Part shown: piece after piece, positions 10,369 through 22,800 of the stretch
Layout of the letters: every line of letters starts with the position of its first letter
How positions within the stretch are numbered: position 1 is the first letter of the stretch
Source of the DNA: Rhizoclosmatium globosum
Taxonomy: Eukaryota; Chytridiomycota; Chytridiomycetes; Chytridiales; Chytriomycetaceae
Assembly (NCBI GenBank): GCA_002104985.1
Contig: MCGO01000014.1
Coordinates: forward strand, 558,001-622,000
Length of the DNA stretch: 64,000 nucleotides
Direction of reading: 5' to 3'
Notes under the pieces: model-generated
What the model was told of the DNA's origin: nothing
What the model saw: only the letters and a program-made list of their open reading frames with translations
The model's database searches: none
Translations under genes and position numbers: made by a program

Positions 10369-11643
10369 TCAAATACGAATAAATACGTGTGGGTAACAGG
10401 TCTTGACATGCAAATGTCCAACATCTTCCAGACACTCTCCACAAATCTCAGTTCCAACCTCAAACACCTTCCAGAATCCAACCTCCAACCAAACATCCTC
10501 GCGAACACATTCATGAATATACTCTTGACGATACTCGAAAACCGAAAACGAAAGTACTTCAACACGCGTCAAGCCCGTTTCAAGAAGCACTTTGAAAATC
10601 AAATCGCGAGCCTCCTTCGAAAACGCGGTAACGCCAAGACCCCTCAACTGCCTCATTCCCGTCAACAACCCAAACGGAAACCACCACACATCACTCCCAT
10701 AACTCCTCGTATACTGACAACAAATCACAAGATGCACTAAAAACCGCAACTCCGGCACCAAATAAACAAGACTACACGGTAACCCTTCATGCCTCACCTC
10801 TCTCACATCCACCCTCCTCAATGCATACGCAATCCTCTCCAGAAACGCCTTTTCATCATCTTCTCCACCTGTATACCCCATTCCCTCAAATTCTTCGTCA
10901 AGAGCATGTGGACACGGCCATTCCAACACGCTCACCTTCTTGTTCAGTTCAGACAGCTCAAGTAGCATGTACATTACGTTCAGATATGCGCGTCCTGTTT
11001 CATGGAATGCGTGAGGGATTTCAATGTGGACGGTTTCAGGGAGGTAGGGTGTTATTTCGAGGAGGATTTTTATGGGCATGGGAATGATGGATGTTGCGCC
11101 TTTGTATCGGGTGAGTAGGGTTGCGAGGAGTGCGGTTGTGTAGAGGTTTGTTGGTGGGATGGTTGACGCGGTGCATTCGAGGGTTCCTGTTGCGGTGTGA
11201 AGGAGAGTTGTGGGCATTTTGTAGATTGGCCAGATTTTGGAGTAGGGTGTGGGTGGATCTGTTGAGTTGTGGATTGTGAGTATTGTTTGGGATATGTGGC
11301 GTAGTTGTGGGATTGCATGACAGAGTGGGAGGATTGGGATTGAGGATGATGTCAAGTATGTGAGTATTTTGTCGATGATTTCTCGTAGAAGGGTTAGAAT
11401 GCCTTGTGTGGTTTGATGGATGGTTTGGGAAAGCTGGTTTTGGTTTGTTTGATGAAGGGGAAGTGGAAGCGGTGGCTGATGGAGAAGACCGCGAAGCCAG
11501 TTGATTTCGCAATGTGAAGTGGTGTCGTGGCTTTTCAAGCTTGAATTCTCAGTTTTAAGAGTTGAAATGATATTAGATGATTGGAGGCAGCAAGGACAAG
11601 CTGATGATGACTCAGGAGGAACGCCGTGAAGAAAGCACTGCAT
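10369..11643 (-). CDS. Unrecognised 424-residue protein, possibly F-box/LRR-like
   Basis: Single exon. The N-terminus has paired cysteines (MQCFLHG, then CPCC), followed by a hydrophobic helical region (LLREIIDKILTYLT, PLCHAIPQLRHISQTIL) that recalls a degenerate F-box. Leu-rich segments then continue to the end (LPETVHIEIP, VPELRFLVHLVI). No catalytic motif is visible. The 5' half uses mainly C-ending codons and the 3' half mainly G-ending ones, switching near 10900-11040. The reading frame is long and clean, so a real gene is likely. Function is unknown. Confidence 0.6.
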   Translation of the reverse strand: MQCFLHGVPPESSSACPCCLQSSNIISTLKTENSSLKSHDTTSHCEINWLRGLLHQPPLPLPLHQTNQNQLSQTIHQTTQGILTLLREIIDKILTYLTSSSIPILPLCHAIPQLRHISQTILTIHNSTDPPTPYSKIWPIYKMPTTLLHTATGTLECTASTIPPTNLYTTALLATLLTRYKGATSIIPMPIKILLEITPYLPETVHIEIPHAFHETGRAYLNVMYMLLELSELNKKVSVLEWPCPHALDEEFEGMGYTGGEDDEKAFLERIAYALRRVDVREVRHEGLPCSLVYLVPELRFLVHLVICCQYTRSYGSDVWWFPFGLLTGMRQLRGLGVTAFSKEARDLIFKVLLETGLTRVEVLSFSVFEYRQEYIHECVREDVWLEVGFWKVFEVGTEICGECLEDVGHLHVKTCYPHVFIRI

Positions 11644-11817
11644 TTCCTTCCCTCTCCTTTTTCCTTTAAATATTTTTTCTTATGCATGTAATTTTCAAAC
11701 GGAAAGGTAATTCTCTATGCCTTAATATTACAAGATCTTCATACACAAGAAATGAGAAAGATGTCTGTCTAAAACAACATATTAATGGATATTTTTTATT
11801 ATGTAACTTAAAAATTG

Positions 11818-12757
11818 ATGGACGTTTTCGCTGATTATTCCATGAACTGCTCGTATATTCCACCTGCAACTGCTGCAAAGGGACGGTTGTTGAACTAAGC
11901 AAGTTGAATCAAGACTGGACTTGCCAACTATTCGAACAGGTATTTTTCCAGTGCAGTACAGTGGTCCGCCAATTATTACTTGGTCAATCATTGAGACGTC
12001 AACCTTCTTGAATGATAATAACTTAACGTCTGCCACCATGAAATGCTCGATTTATACGGCTTGGGCTCAGCGTACAGAAAGTTCGACCCAGGGAACAATG
12101 TCCAAGAATGTCAGTCATACCTACGATTCGTTCAGTACAAGCCGTAGCTGTGTTGGCCAAGGAAATGGATGTCCCCAAGATACATACGTTTTCAACGTCC
12201 CAACTCAACCGGGTGCATTTGTTTCAACCGCATCTACTTCGTGTCTTGGTGTTGCGACTCCATTTTGTATGCTCCAACTCATTCAGATTGGTCTCACTGG
12301 ACTGGGAACATCAGCAAACAATGCCGACACGAGAAACATCAACAGCAACTTTTACTTCTTGACGACAATCACGGACCCAAGCACGAGCATGATTCCTCAA
12401 GACATTAGTAATAACAAGTTGATGGCGGACCGCTTTCAGCAGGAAATGAAGTTCACGGTTGAAAGGATGTACAAGCAGTTACTCAGCGTTAGTCTCCGAA
12501 ATGAGACAAGTAGGATTGCTCAAGTTTGTACAAGCTGTACAGTTCAGATTACGTAATGGGTTGCCAACGCGATGGCTATTGGATTTGTTGTGACCTCCAT
12601 TGTCCTTGGTCTCATGTATCGTGACGTGGTTTACGCTACAGTAACTGTTTCTGATATTCTTTTGTTGAGTTTGGATAGAGCGGAGTTAAAGGAAGCGAAT
12701 GCGGATGTTCACATCAGATTAACTGAGAAGGCGGGGGAGAAAATAATTAGTTCTTGA
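11818..12757 (+). pseudogene. Broken single-TM protein: frameshift and in-frame stop
   Basis: A frame from ATG 11818 (ADYSMNCSYIPPATAAKG) stops at about 11894. The neighbouring frame takes over there and runs to TAA 12554-12556. After that stop the same frame continues for 67 codons, starting WVANAMAIGFVVTSIVLGL, a predicted membrane segment, followed by a charged tail ending EKIISS. The long middle part looks extracellular (Ser/Thr/Asn-rich, with C-x-x-C). A stop directly before the membrane segment would release the ectodomain, but the extra frameshift makes a pseudogene more likely. The family is unrecognised. Confidence 0.5.
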
Positions 12758-13421
12758 AATCATTACTCAGAGTAATAGAATATTAAGTCATTAAAAAATT
12801 TATTTGTTTGTGTGTGTGCTCTGTTAGCCACAGGAAGTTTGACTGTGAGGTTGTTGAGAGTCAGTCAATATTACAAGTCGCAAATACTCACGTTTGAAGC
12901 AAAATAATACCTTCACAATTTCGAGTTCTTGATTCATCCGTCGAAAGCTAGGGGGTCCGAGTCAAGCAAATTGACGCGCTCAAGATTTCAAATGTAACGA
13001 GGTGTTTGAATTAGGGATCGTCTCCGCGTTTAAACTTGCAGAAGGCATTTAAGGGAATGGCCACAGTTTTTATGAAAACGCTATTAAGGGTTGCACATAG
13101 GTCCTCCGATTCATGGCAGTGCTGGTGAAGCGGGCTCTATTAAGGGGACATGGTCGAAGCATGAGGCTAGGTCGATTATCTTTCTTCCAGACATATTTTT
13201 TTAGCTCCTTTGTGTGTATTTGGAGATCTAAGCAAGTTTCTTTATTTCACGAAGCTGCATGGACATCCTTTTGTCCTTGAATCTCCTTCCTTACAGAACT
13301 ACAAAGGATTGTCGGAGCCACGGAGAAGAATTCAACAATCAAAACAGTGCAAACAATCTAATTTTAGGGAATCCATGATGCTTTTGCACCCCTTTTTCCT
13401 TCCTAGAAACTACAAAAAACG
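12758..13421. other. Intergenic upstream of the dispersed sensor gene
   Basis: No open frame of note. The right part (about 13305-13325, ACAAAGGATTGTCGGAGCCA) resembles sequence upstream of the array member at 54875 (ACAAAGGATCGTCGGAGGCT), which shows that the duplicated block begins at least this far upstream. The left part (12780-13200) shows no recognisable element. Confidence 0.5.
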
Positions 13422-15090
13422 ATGACTGTTACATCAGCTATTCGCCAAAGCTCTACAATTGCGTCGACGGCTACAACCGAATCAGTTGTCAAGAAGCTTC
13501 AAGGATGGCGTCCACGCTTCTTCATGTTGATGACTCTCTTTATTGCCGCGAGTAGTATCACTGTCGGGGTTCTTGGATGGTACGCAATCGTTAAGTATAA
13601 TTCCTCCAAACTAACCGAGAATAGGCGATTGACGCTGAACGCCGCAAAAAAGAATATATCGGGCTTGGTTGAACAAATCGAAAATTTGATTAGTGATCGC
13701 GTCTCGGCTTATATGTTGGATGAAAGCGTACGTTTGACTGATTTTGTTGATATGCAAAAAGAGTTATTTAGGGTTTGTTCACTTTTATACACAACTTATC
13801 TAACAAAAAATAATCTTAGACGAATCAGTTGAGTGCTTCGACGCCAGAAAGAAAGAACAAAACAATGAGACAAATGTTGATTCTCTTGAATCATCACCTA
13901 GACATAAGTGTTGACATTTTTTATGTGACGGTACCTGAAGGTGAAGTGAACGGTTATACGTATACTGTCAATGGAACTTTACAACTGGTTTGTATAATTG
14001 ATGTGTTGCAAATCACGTCTTAATTGTATAACAGTGGGATCAAAAAGGGTTGACTTTAAGCACATACAATTGCGATGGAAACGGTTACGCGTTAGGCGCT
14101 CCTGTCAGCGTCACGACAGATGAAGGCAACAAGACCCCACAAATGCCTGGAAATAACCACACCTTGGACTATGGTATCGGCGGAATGTCCGGAACAAATT
14201 TAAACTACTCTGATCCTAACTCTACCGGAATGTCAAAGATTAGACCTTGGGGAGGACGTATTTTCAAGACCAGTGTTGGAATCGCTATTAATGAGGTGAC
14301 TAACGAGAAAGTTATCGTTGGTGCAGGTATGAATATTGATATATGAATCACATTAAATTCACTCAAACTATTTGTTGGTATAGACTTGTCTATGGGTTTC
14401 CTGGCGAAGCAATTAAGTGACATATCAAACACTATTCCCACCCCGCTCTTTGTTGGGGTTATTGGAGCAGTGTCGGGTCGAATGCTTGCAAGCTCGCCAG
14501 CCATCAATCTTCTTAGTGCTGATAAAACGAGAATGCTGGACGCTTGGGAACTGGACAGTATTCATGTTTTGGATTTCAGTAGCTATCTCAACGAAACATA
14601 CGGAACTCAGATGGGATACCTCGCCAAAGTACAAAATCTTGCAGCAGACTTAAACGCAATGCAAGAAGATGGGGGCTCTCGCTTCTCATACCGAAACGTT
14701 GGTGGCGTTGATTGGATTCTTAAAGTCAAGTCGATTATATATGGAGGAAAGGCTCTTTTATTGTTGACTTATATGGATTTACAAGCGTTTCAGAAGCAAG
14801 TACAAGAAACAAGCGATAGAACTGGATATGCAATGTTGGGAATCATCCTCGCTTTTGTTACTGCCGGATGTTTGTTCGCCATAGTGATTACCAGACAGCT
14901 TGATGTGGTTGCGCGACAAATTGACATGTTAAAGAACTTAAAATTCAGCGAAGTATTGGACAAAGAAAGTGGAGTCAAGAAACGAAGCTTCGTCTTTGAA
15001 CTGGCCAAATTACAAGAAGCTTTTCATGAAATGGTGACTGTTTTTGCCAAGACCTTAAAAACGAACCAAAGTGCCCGCCCATGTCTGTAA
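13422..15090 (+). CDS. Two-TM Cache-like sensor, dispersed copy
   Basis: Exons 13422-13579, 13625-13772, 13820-13987, 14035-14326 and 14384-15090, about 490 residues. A short Ser/Thr-rich cytosolic N-terminus leads to TM1 (FFMLMTLFIAASSITVGVLG), then an ectodomain of about 330 residues with PLFVGVIGAVSGR, FSSYLNETYGTQMGY and GVDWILKVKS, then TM2 (LGIILAFVTAGCLFAIVIT), then the family's conserved juxtamembrane block (QIDMLKNLKFSEVLDKESGV, then FVFELAKLQEAFHEM). No kinase, cyclase or other output domain follows. Exon lengths 148, 168 and 292 equal those of the array genes. The closest relative is the copy at 54875. A frameshift after NQS removes the normal tail, which remains readable in another frame up to TAA 15153-15155. 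Confidence 0.8.
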
Positions 15091-15155
15091 ACTCGGTTCA
15101 AGCATCTCAAAACGGTGTATCAACATATGAAAGGAACGTAAACAGTACTGTTTAA

Positions 15156-15478
15156 TATTTTAAGATTTAAGTTATACTTTTTGCATAAAAAACGTAGTAG
15201 TGAATTTTGTTCAAAATGACTTTCACGCCAATTCCTTTCGTATGTTCAAGTAATGTGTGGGAGTGTCTTTACGCCAGCTTCAGTCGATTGGTTGTTATCA
15301 AACCGAGTCCGGTGCGCTCCTTTATCATCGGGATTTCGTATGTCGCTACAATTAACAGGTGTTTCCAACTAAACAGCAGTCGCTCTTGTGAATACACGTC
15401 TGGCTTCCTAACACTGTCGAGCTCACTGTCGTGTGTCAGTGTTGTAGAATACATGTTATTTGTTTTTGTGTCTGACAG
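15156..15478. other. Intergenic with the sensor relic and SANT-gene upstream region
   Basis: Outside the relic at 15223-15350 there is an AG acceptor directly before ATG 15479 (TCTGACAG). This suggests a 5' UTR intron or a missed non-coding first exon for the SANT gene. No other gene is supported. Confidence 0.4.
15223..15350 (+). pseudogene. Relic of exon 1 of a second sensor gene
   Basis: The stretch CCAATTCCTTTCGTATGTTC, and further on ACGCCAGCTTCAG and TTGGTTGTTATCAAAC, aligns with exon 1 of the array gene at 56757 (CCAATGCCTTTCGCATCTTC, ACGCGGGCTTCAG, TCGGTTGTTAACAAAC). The frame is lost and the rest of the gene is absent. In the array the 56757 gene directly follows the 54875 gene, so the dispersed locus began as a copy of a two-gene block. 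Confidence 0.6.
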
Positions 15479-17616
15479 ATGTCCACACGAACAACTCGAC
15501 AGCTTATTGGCATAACCGGCCGAGCCCGCGACATTCCCTCTGAACCACCTAAGACAGCCTTGCCAAAGCCAAAGACACCGCCGCTTCCTCAGCCTCCAAA
15601 TGTCCCCAATCTGGGACCATCCTTGGGCGTTCTTGACTGGACAAATGCTCACATGGAAGAACTGGAGAAAGGCGTCGACAAACACGGATTCAAATGGTCC
15701 CGAATCGCAGCGTCAAATCCTCTTTTGAAGGGCTGGCGGTCGGATGCCCTCTTTGATCGGTACTGGAGAGCTGTCAATCACGGTATCCTAATTACTACTA
15801 AATACTAAGATACCTGCATGAATTCAGTGCTAATCAGTTGGTATAGCTACACCGGCTGACCCGCCTCCATCGAAAAAGTGGACTGCGAAACTGGATACGC
15901 TGTTCAAACAGAAGCTGTCCGAAGTCTGGGAAACATCACCGCGTCCCTGGTCGGATTTAGCTGAAATGGAGCCGTTTTCAATATTTACTCCTGTTCAACT
16001 ACACGAGCATTGGAAGCATTTCGGGGATCCGCTTGTTCAGGCTATTGGGCCTGTGACTGCCAAGGGTCTCGGGTGGGGTGTTGAAGAGGATAACGCTTTG
16101 TTGGAAGAGGTTAAGAAGCAAGGTTTTTGAGTTTATTGGATGCTTCCTTGTGTTTTACTGAAATGATTTCATGCAGGACCTGGTCGCGTGAATTTCAAAC
16201 GTGTCAACCATCCACTCCTCACATGTTACAGCACGAATCACTTGCGAATCAGATATAGCGAACTGACTCGGAAAAAGGAATGGTCGCCTGAAGAAGACAA
16301 AATGATTCTCGCATTCGCAGAGGACCCTGTAAAAAGCGGACGAGGAATAAAATGGGCTGTTTGTGCCAACAAACTCGGTGGTACCGTCAGCGCAACTGAC
16401 GTGCGCCTTCGATTTCGATCTTTGAGTGCTGGGAAACTCAAAACAGGGGCGTTTACTGCAGAAGAAGATGAAGTGATTGTACAGGCTCTCAAACATGAAT
16501 GCAACGGATTTGATTTACGCAAGAAACAGCCACAAAAAGGCCGAGATCTGTATGACATTGTTGGAGACGTTGATTTCAACTCGCGTTTGTGGAATGAACT
16601 TGGAGAAAAGTTGAACCGGGATACCAGGAATGTTGAGATACGAGCGTTTCGGATTTGGAATCTTGCGCAAACTAATGGAACGGGTGTATTACGTCAATTG
16701 ACAGACGAAGAGTACCAGGAATTGGAAGTGTATTTGGATGAATTGAAGCGAGGAGTGAATCCAGAGGTGAGGAAGTTCTGATTTTGTTGAGTTGGTCATT
16801 GACTGATTTCTGCAGTGGGGAAAGCTGTCGTTGAAGTTCAAAATTCCATCAAGACTCATTTGCAATAGACTCCTTTGTAGGAAAATATACACGTGGAACT
16901 CAACTGCAGACACAGTCTTGAAGAATCTTGTCGATGAAGTTCTTCATGAAGCTAAAATCCAAACATCAACAACCCCCACCGTATCGCTCTCTCATTCTGC
17001 ATCAGGAGCTTCAAAAGTCGTTCCACCCACACTTCTCGAAACCTCATGTCTCTCATCAACATCACTCCCCTTACCACCTCCAAAACCTCACCCTCCTTAT
17101 ACCACCCTCAATCTGAACGGAATTTCAGGGCTAAAATTATTTCAAACCTCCGAATCAAACCTAAACAAACGCATCGATTACGCCTTCATTCGATCTGGCT
17201 TCCACCTAAAAGCCCAACCGTCCACTGAAACCCTCCAGAACACGTATCCGTCATCAACCTCACCTCTAGACACCATCCAACCCGGCGACGACGCAATCTC
17301 GCTTGGAGGAATCACTACAAAGCGTATGACCGCCCTCACAGACTTTTACACCATGTTCTCAAACGTGATTCCTTGGGACGCTGTGTCAACGCGGGTGAAC
17401 AAGCATCTGGAGGGGTTGGAGTTTGCAGGAAGTGCGTATAACTGTTTAGCGAGTGAACGGCTGAAGGGTGTGAATGGGAAGTGGGTTGTTCGAAGGAGGG
17501 AGGATGGGAAGCCGAGTAACGCTGGGATTAAGGGGGTTGCGTTTAGTATGGCGCGGTGTCAAAGGAGGTGGGTTGGGTTGATGAGGGAGGGGATTTGGAA
17601 TACGAGTAAATGGTAG
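15479..17616 (+). CDS. Multi-SANT/Myb-like DNA-binding protein
   Basis: Exons 15479-15782, 15847-16122, 16177-16766 and 16816-17616, in frame throughout, about 656 residues. Repeated Trp-containing SANT/Myb-like units are visible: WTNAHMEELEKGVDKHGFKW, WETSPRPWSDLAEME, LGWGVEEDNALLEEVKKQGP, KKEWSPEEDKMILAFAEDP and FTAEEDEVIVQAL. Between and after them lie linkers and a Ser/Thr/Pro-rich C-terminal region. The arrangement suggests a nuclear DNA-binding or chromatin factor, but no specific family (Reb1, SNAPC4, DMTF1) can be assigned by eye. The last exon switches from C-rich to G-rich near 17370. The start is the first ATG after a clear acceptor; an upstream coding exon is not excluded. Confidence 0.75.
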
Positions 17617-17712
17617 ATTTATGATGAGGGGGTTGTGTTTCGTATCGATGATGCATGGGAGATTATAAATTGTAGCTTCAAAAGATCCGAGCTTTATTTT
17701 TTTTTAATTGGA

Positions 17713-19796
17713 TCATGCTTTGAATGACTTTAATGGATCCGACTTTCGTTTCTGACTCGCCGATGAACCTCCACGACCTCCTCCTCTACCACCACCACGC
17801 CCACCGCGTGAAGATTTCCTTGCGTTGTCGTTATGGAACGGTACTTTCTTGTTTGCACCCACGGGACCCTGTCCTCTGACTTTCATACCCGCCTTCTTTG
17901 GCATCAAGTAGTCCGGCACATGCTTCAAATGCTGCTGCACGCGAGCAGGATGAATCGCCTTATCATGCTTCAACGCCGCTAAATCTTTCGGGTTATCTTC
18001 AAAGTGCGCCTTGAGCTTCTCAGAATTCAGGATTTCTTGCTTGAGCTCTTTGAGACGGGCTTCTTTGATGAGGGGTTTCGTTACGGCTTTCAGGGCGTCT
18101 TTGACACGGTATTGGAAGGCAAGGACTTGTGGCATTTCGAGGACGAAGGGGTTGATTTCGTTTCCGAGAGCTGAGGGAGTAGTTGGATAAGTACGGAAAC
18201 GAATAAGGGGGTGGTATATAATTATTACCAGTCTGGCGTTTCTCAATACGTTTCCAAATAAGTTCTTCTTCCATATCATCTTCCACGACGAAACTCAAAG
18301 CCCATCCACGTTTTCCAACACCACGCGCGGTTCTTCCAACTCGATGGGCGTATGCGGCTGCGGTAGCAGGCAAATCAAAGTTGATGACAGCGACGACATT
18401 GCGGAAATCAACACCTCGAGCCATTCCGTATTCGCCGTCTGCTTGCGATCCCTTCTTCTTTTTCTGAGATTTCGATGTATCCGCCTTTGACTTTCGCTTC
18501 TTGGAGCTCTTTTCAGCTTCCTCATCTTCAGCATCGTTATCCTCCTCAGCTTCCTCTGCCTCCTCTTCCTGAGCGACATCCTCAGCATCGTCATTCTTTT
18601 CTTCTTCTTCAGGTTCTTTAACAGCATCAGCATCTCCATTTCCACAGCTGGCATCTGTAGCAATCAACAAGTCAAACACACCGCGATTGAACTCTTCAAC
18701 GACATGGACACGACTCCTCAACGGAACCTCCTCATTCACTACGACACTCTTGATTCCAAACTGCTCCAAAAACAGTTTTACTTTGTAAGCTGAATCGACC
18801 GTGTTGACAAACAGGATCGTCTTTCCGGTTCCGAATGGAGCTACGCGGAGTTTCAACAAAAAGTAGAGAATCAAGAATTTTGTAGTCTGGGCTTCGAGAT
18901 GCGGGATTTTGAGAACGGATTGTGTCAAGACTGATGTGTTGGTTTTGTCTTCCATGTCTTCGGTGAGAGTCAAGATTGCAGGGTTTCGGAGAATCAGCTG
19001 CTTCAAGGTTGTTACATCCTGGTTCAATGTTGCACTCAAGAGATAGCTTTGCACGTGTTTTGGCATTTTGGCGAGAATGGCTCGAAGGTCTGTATCAGAA
19101 GTACCGTAACTGAGGAGCAAATCTGCTTCATCGATAACAAGCGATTCCAAATGAGGTTTCAGGGACACGAGTGGCTTTGAAGAGCCTTGTTCGGGGTCGA
19201 GGAAGGGAAGCAGGCGGGAGGGGGTTGTAATGAGAATATCGGGGGTTTCTTGGAGGAGTGGGCGAAGGAGGGCCATTGAGCCGTCTGTTGTTGCAATATT
19301 TACCGATCGAATCGCATCTTTTAAGTACACGCAGAGTTCTTTGAGTGTGCGGGAGACTTGGTGGGCAAGTTCTCGAGTGGGAACAATAATCAGCGCTCGA
19401 GTTGCTTTTGTGGTTGGATCAGACGCCTTGTTTTGGTATTGAATTAGAGATACGATTGTAATTGGTTTAAAGAAGACAGCTTCTGTACCTTTGCTAGAAG
19501 TATCTTGTGCACAACTGGAAGCAAGTAAGCCAACGTCTTTCCCGAACCAGTTCTCGCCTACCACCACAAGTAAACAAACCCACCAATTAGAAGAGCCCTA
19601 CCACAAACACTCTAACCCTAAAAAAACCACCCACCCGAGCCATAATATCCTTCCCCAGAAGTGCAATTGGAATGCACGCAGCCTGAACCAACGTCGGACT
19701 TCCAATTTGCATCGAAACGGCCAATGCTCGAACAATCCGCGAATCAAGTCCAAACGATTCAAATGTTTCCGGTTGTTCTGTCTGTTCCTCGCTCAT
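17713..19796 (-). CDS. DEAD-box RNA helicase Dbp9/DDX56
   Basis: Minus-strand exons 19796-19635, 19557-19489, 19426-18229 and 18170-17713, about 628 residues. Motifs in order: Q-motif region (SFGLDSRIVRAL), Walker A ARTGSGKT (split by an intron), PTRELAHQ, TTPSRLLPF, DEADLLLSYG (motif II with the Dbp9/DDX56 signature), SAT (in LLSATLNQD), a domain-2 block ILFVNTVDSAYKVK, LIATD, and HRVGRTARG (motif VI). An acidic/Lys-rich insert lies inside domain 2, as in Dbp9. The tail is RGGRGGG-rich and basic. The known role of the family is 60S ribosomal subunit assembly in the nucleolus. Confidence 0.92.
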
Positions 19797-19874
19797 GTTT
19801 TTGTAGGTAAAAAAGGGTTTTTTGGGGACAAAAGAAAAAAAGAAAGAAAGAGAACAAAAACCCACAATACTATT

Positions 19875-22800
19875 TTATTCTTTATTCGCTGGACGTGGAA
19901 TGTCCGGGTGAACGGGATTGGGACTTGTGGGACTGGAATTTTCTGATATATTGGATGCACGCCTGAATCGTGGTTTGGGTGATACTGGTGAAATCGGGCT
20001 TAGACTTGATGGAGGTTTTGGTACCAGCTTTCCACTGAATTCTTCGGTTATTTGTTGGCTTTGTTGTTGTGGGACTGTAGCTGTTGCGTTCGCTGACAAG
20101 TCGACAACTATTTCCGTCTCTGATTGGTGGACCATCACAATCATAGGAATAGGTACTGCAGCATTAATTGCCTCTTTAGAAGTTTCGACTGGTTCAACTA
20201 CTTTAGAACGTTCTTCTTTTGGTGGTGGTACTACGACAGCTGGCACAACATGCTTTCCCCTCAACTTTGGAGGTGGGACGGATGTAGTTACGGAGAGCGA
20301 TCCTTCAGACTTTGTGATATCTTTTTTCGGCTGCTTTTGTGACGGAGGAGCTTCAAAGGAACGTGTTTGAGGTATTTGTGGTGTGCCTTCAGAATCTTCG
20401 GCGATTATGTCGAGAGCTTTTAACTTCTGGCTGCCTGAGAAAGACGACGACTTTCTTACTCCTACCGGCACAACTATTTGAACGGTGGCTGTGTTGTCTT
20501 GAACTGATGATGCCTTTTTGAGCGATGTCTCACTTGTGCTGGAAAGTGTGGAAGGTTCAACAATCGACATTACATTCGGCATCGAAAGCGTTGACGCAGG
20601 CTTCAATTCCAACGGCTTCAATTCTACAGCGACAGATTTCTCAGTCATTTGTGAAGACGTTTGGGACTGAAGTTGAGATAACGGCAAGTTATCCTCCGAA
20701 GGCATTGCGCTCGATTCAGCGACGGAAGATAACACAGGTGCAGCTTTCACAGTCCCACTTTCTTCAGGCTTTCGTTCCCCATACGTGCTCTCCCGTGGAG
20801 TTGGAGCCTCAATGCGAATCATATGGCTTGGGAATATCGCGCTTGACGGACGTGTGCTCGCTCTACTTCCCGCGCGACTGTTTTCTGCGCTTTCGGGAAT
20901 AGCGGCGATGGCAGCGTCAAGTTCGGGACAGTGTTGTGGGTACTCCATGCTCCGCGATGTGACAATTGACGGCCGCATGGAATTCATGGCGCTACCTTGT
21001 GGAGACGGGGCAAGTCGTTGTGAGTGGTTCACGTTGCTGCTTACTTGGTCCACGCTTCCTTTTGCGCTTCGCTTGTCGAGGAATAACGATGTTGGTCGAG
21101 AGGATATGAAGAGAGATGCAGGGCGAGATGTGGGTTTAGATTTCGGGTCCATGTGAGCTTGTGAGCCGTGTATATCTTGTTTTGAGCCAAGGAAGAGTGA
21201 TGTGGGGCGTGATCCGAGGCGGGGTTTTGGGTCGGGAGGTTGGTTGGATGATGGATCGTGGATTTCGATTCGAGAGCCAGCCATTGTGGATACGGGGCGG
21301 AAAGAGTTTGTGCGGGATCGTGGGTTGGGCGCTGCTGAGGCATTTTCGGTAGCGACTTTTTGGGCTTCATCGGCAACGTTGAAGCCGTGGAAGTCTGTTC
21401 CTGTGGCTGGTCGTGTTCGTGTTGACAGTTTCGATGTTCTTCGGCGCTGGTTAAATGCGGAGGAGCGTCGAGATCCTTGTGATTCTCGGGCTTGGTAGAG
21501 TGGGTCAGTTTCGCTTGATCGAGTCGTAGTTGTCTTCACACTTTTGATGCGGCTTGGTGTTTCATCGTTCAACAGTTCCCATACTTTCTTTTTGAGTAGA
21601 TTTGTAAACGTTCGCAGATTCTTGTTGGAACGGTTGAACAAGGCTGGAATAATTGCATCTGTTCCAATACAGTGAGAAAAACCACGTATTGCGTTGATTT
21701 ACTCACCTTCGCATTGTATTGCTTGTTTCACCGCTTCAAACTCGTTTTCTTCTAGCAGTCCGATTTCGTTTGCTTTTGTGAGAAACTCTTCCATCTTTTG
21801 CCATTGAGCCTAAAGAAACAACGTCAATGATCTGGCGAGACTAAAGCTACTCTTTTTTACCGTTGTAAAGCCAGGTGTAATGATTTCATTGCCATTGTTA
21901 ATGTGTCCGACATCATTTAAGTGGATCATTTCTGCGCTCCCGCTGTTTGATTCAAATATTTGCGGAATATATGGTTCCGGGAGCAAATGTGACAATCGCC
22001 GCTTTGAGTCATTCCGACCAAGTATGTGAGAACCAGTAGGAGGTAAAAGACTGTCAGTTGTTACAATCCGACTAGTTTCTTGCGAAGGTAGCCCCAGGAG
22101 AGGTATTTTTTGAGCGGAAGATATCTTAATGGAAGAGATTTTCTGCAGATGGCTTCTCATTTGATCTTGAGGTCCATCAGATTCCTCCACAATGGCTGAT
22201 AAGTTTAGGTTTGAAGCACTGACGATTTCCTCCCTATTTCACCCGAAAATTAATATCTCATTTAACAATGAATGGAAGTTGTAGTTACCCAAAAGCGGCG
22301 AAAAACTTTTTAAGTTCCTCATCCTGTTTCTTCCTGTCTGACTCAGTAATCGCCGACCTGAACTTCATCATGGCATAACTGTGTGCCACGAAACAAACGA
22401 ATACTGTTGACCCCAAGATTGTTGGGGATAACACTGCGCTAATGTGGAGTCGCGCTGTGTAAGAAGTCTCCAAAATCATCACTTCGAAAATAAACAAAAC
22501 GACGCAAACGACTGTACAGTATGCATATAGACAACCGCGGACTCTGTCGAACCATTCAACGTGGTTTGGTTTCCCGAAGAAGGAGCAGCTCGATAGACAG
22601 AGAGTTATAATTGCGGCACAAGGGAGGAAGTATATGTTGGGGGTATTGAAAAAGAGGATGATGACAACAGTTTTCGATATGGATTCGAGGTATATGTTCC
22701 AGTCACGGTCTTTGAAGTTGAAATCTTTTCGAAGGAGTTTAAGGATTTTACAGTATCGCACAACGCAGTTGCAAAACGCGCAGCCAAATGAGATGCTTAA

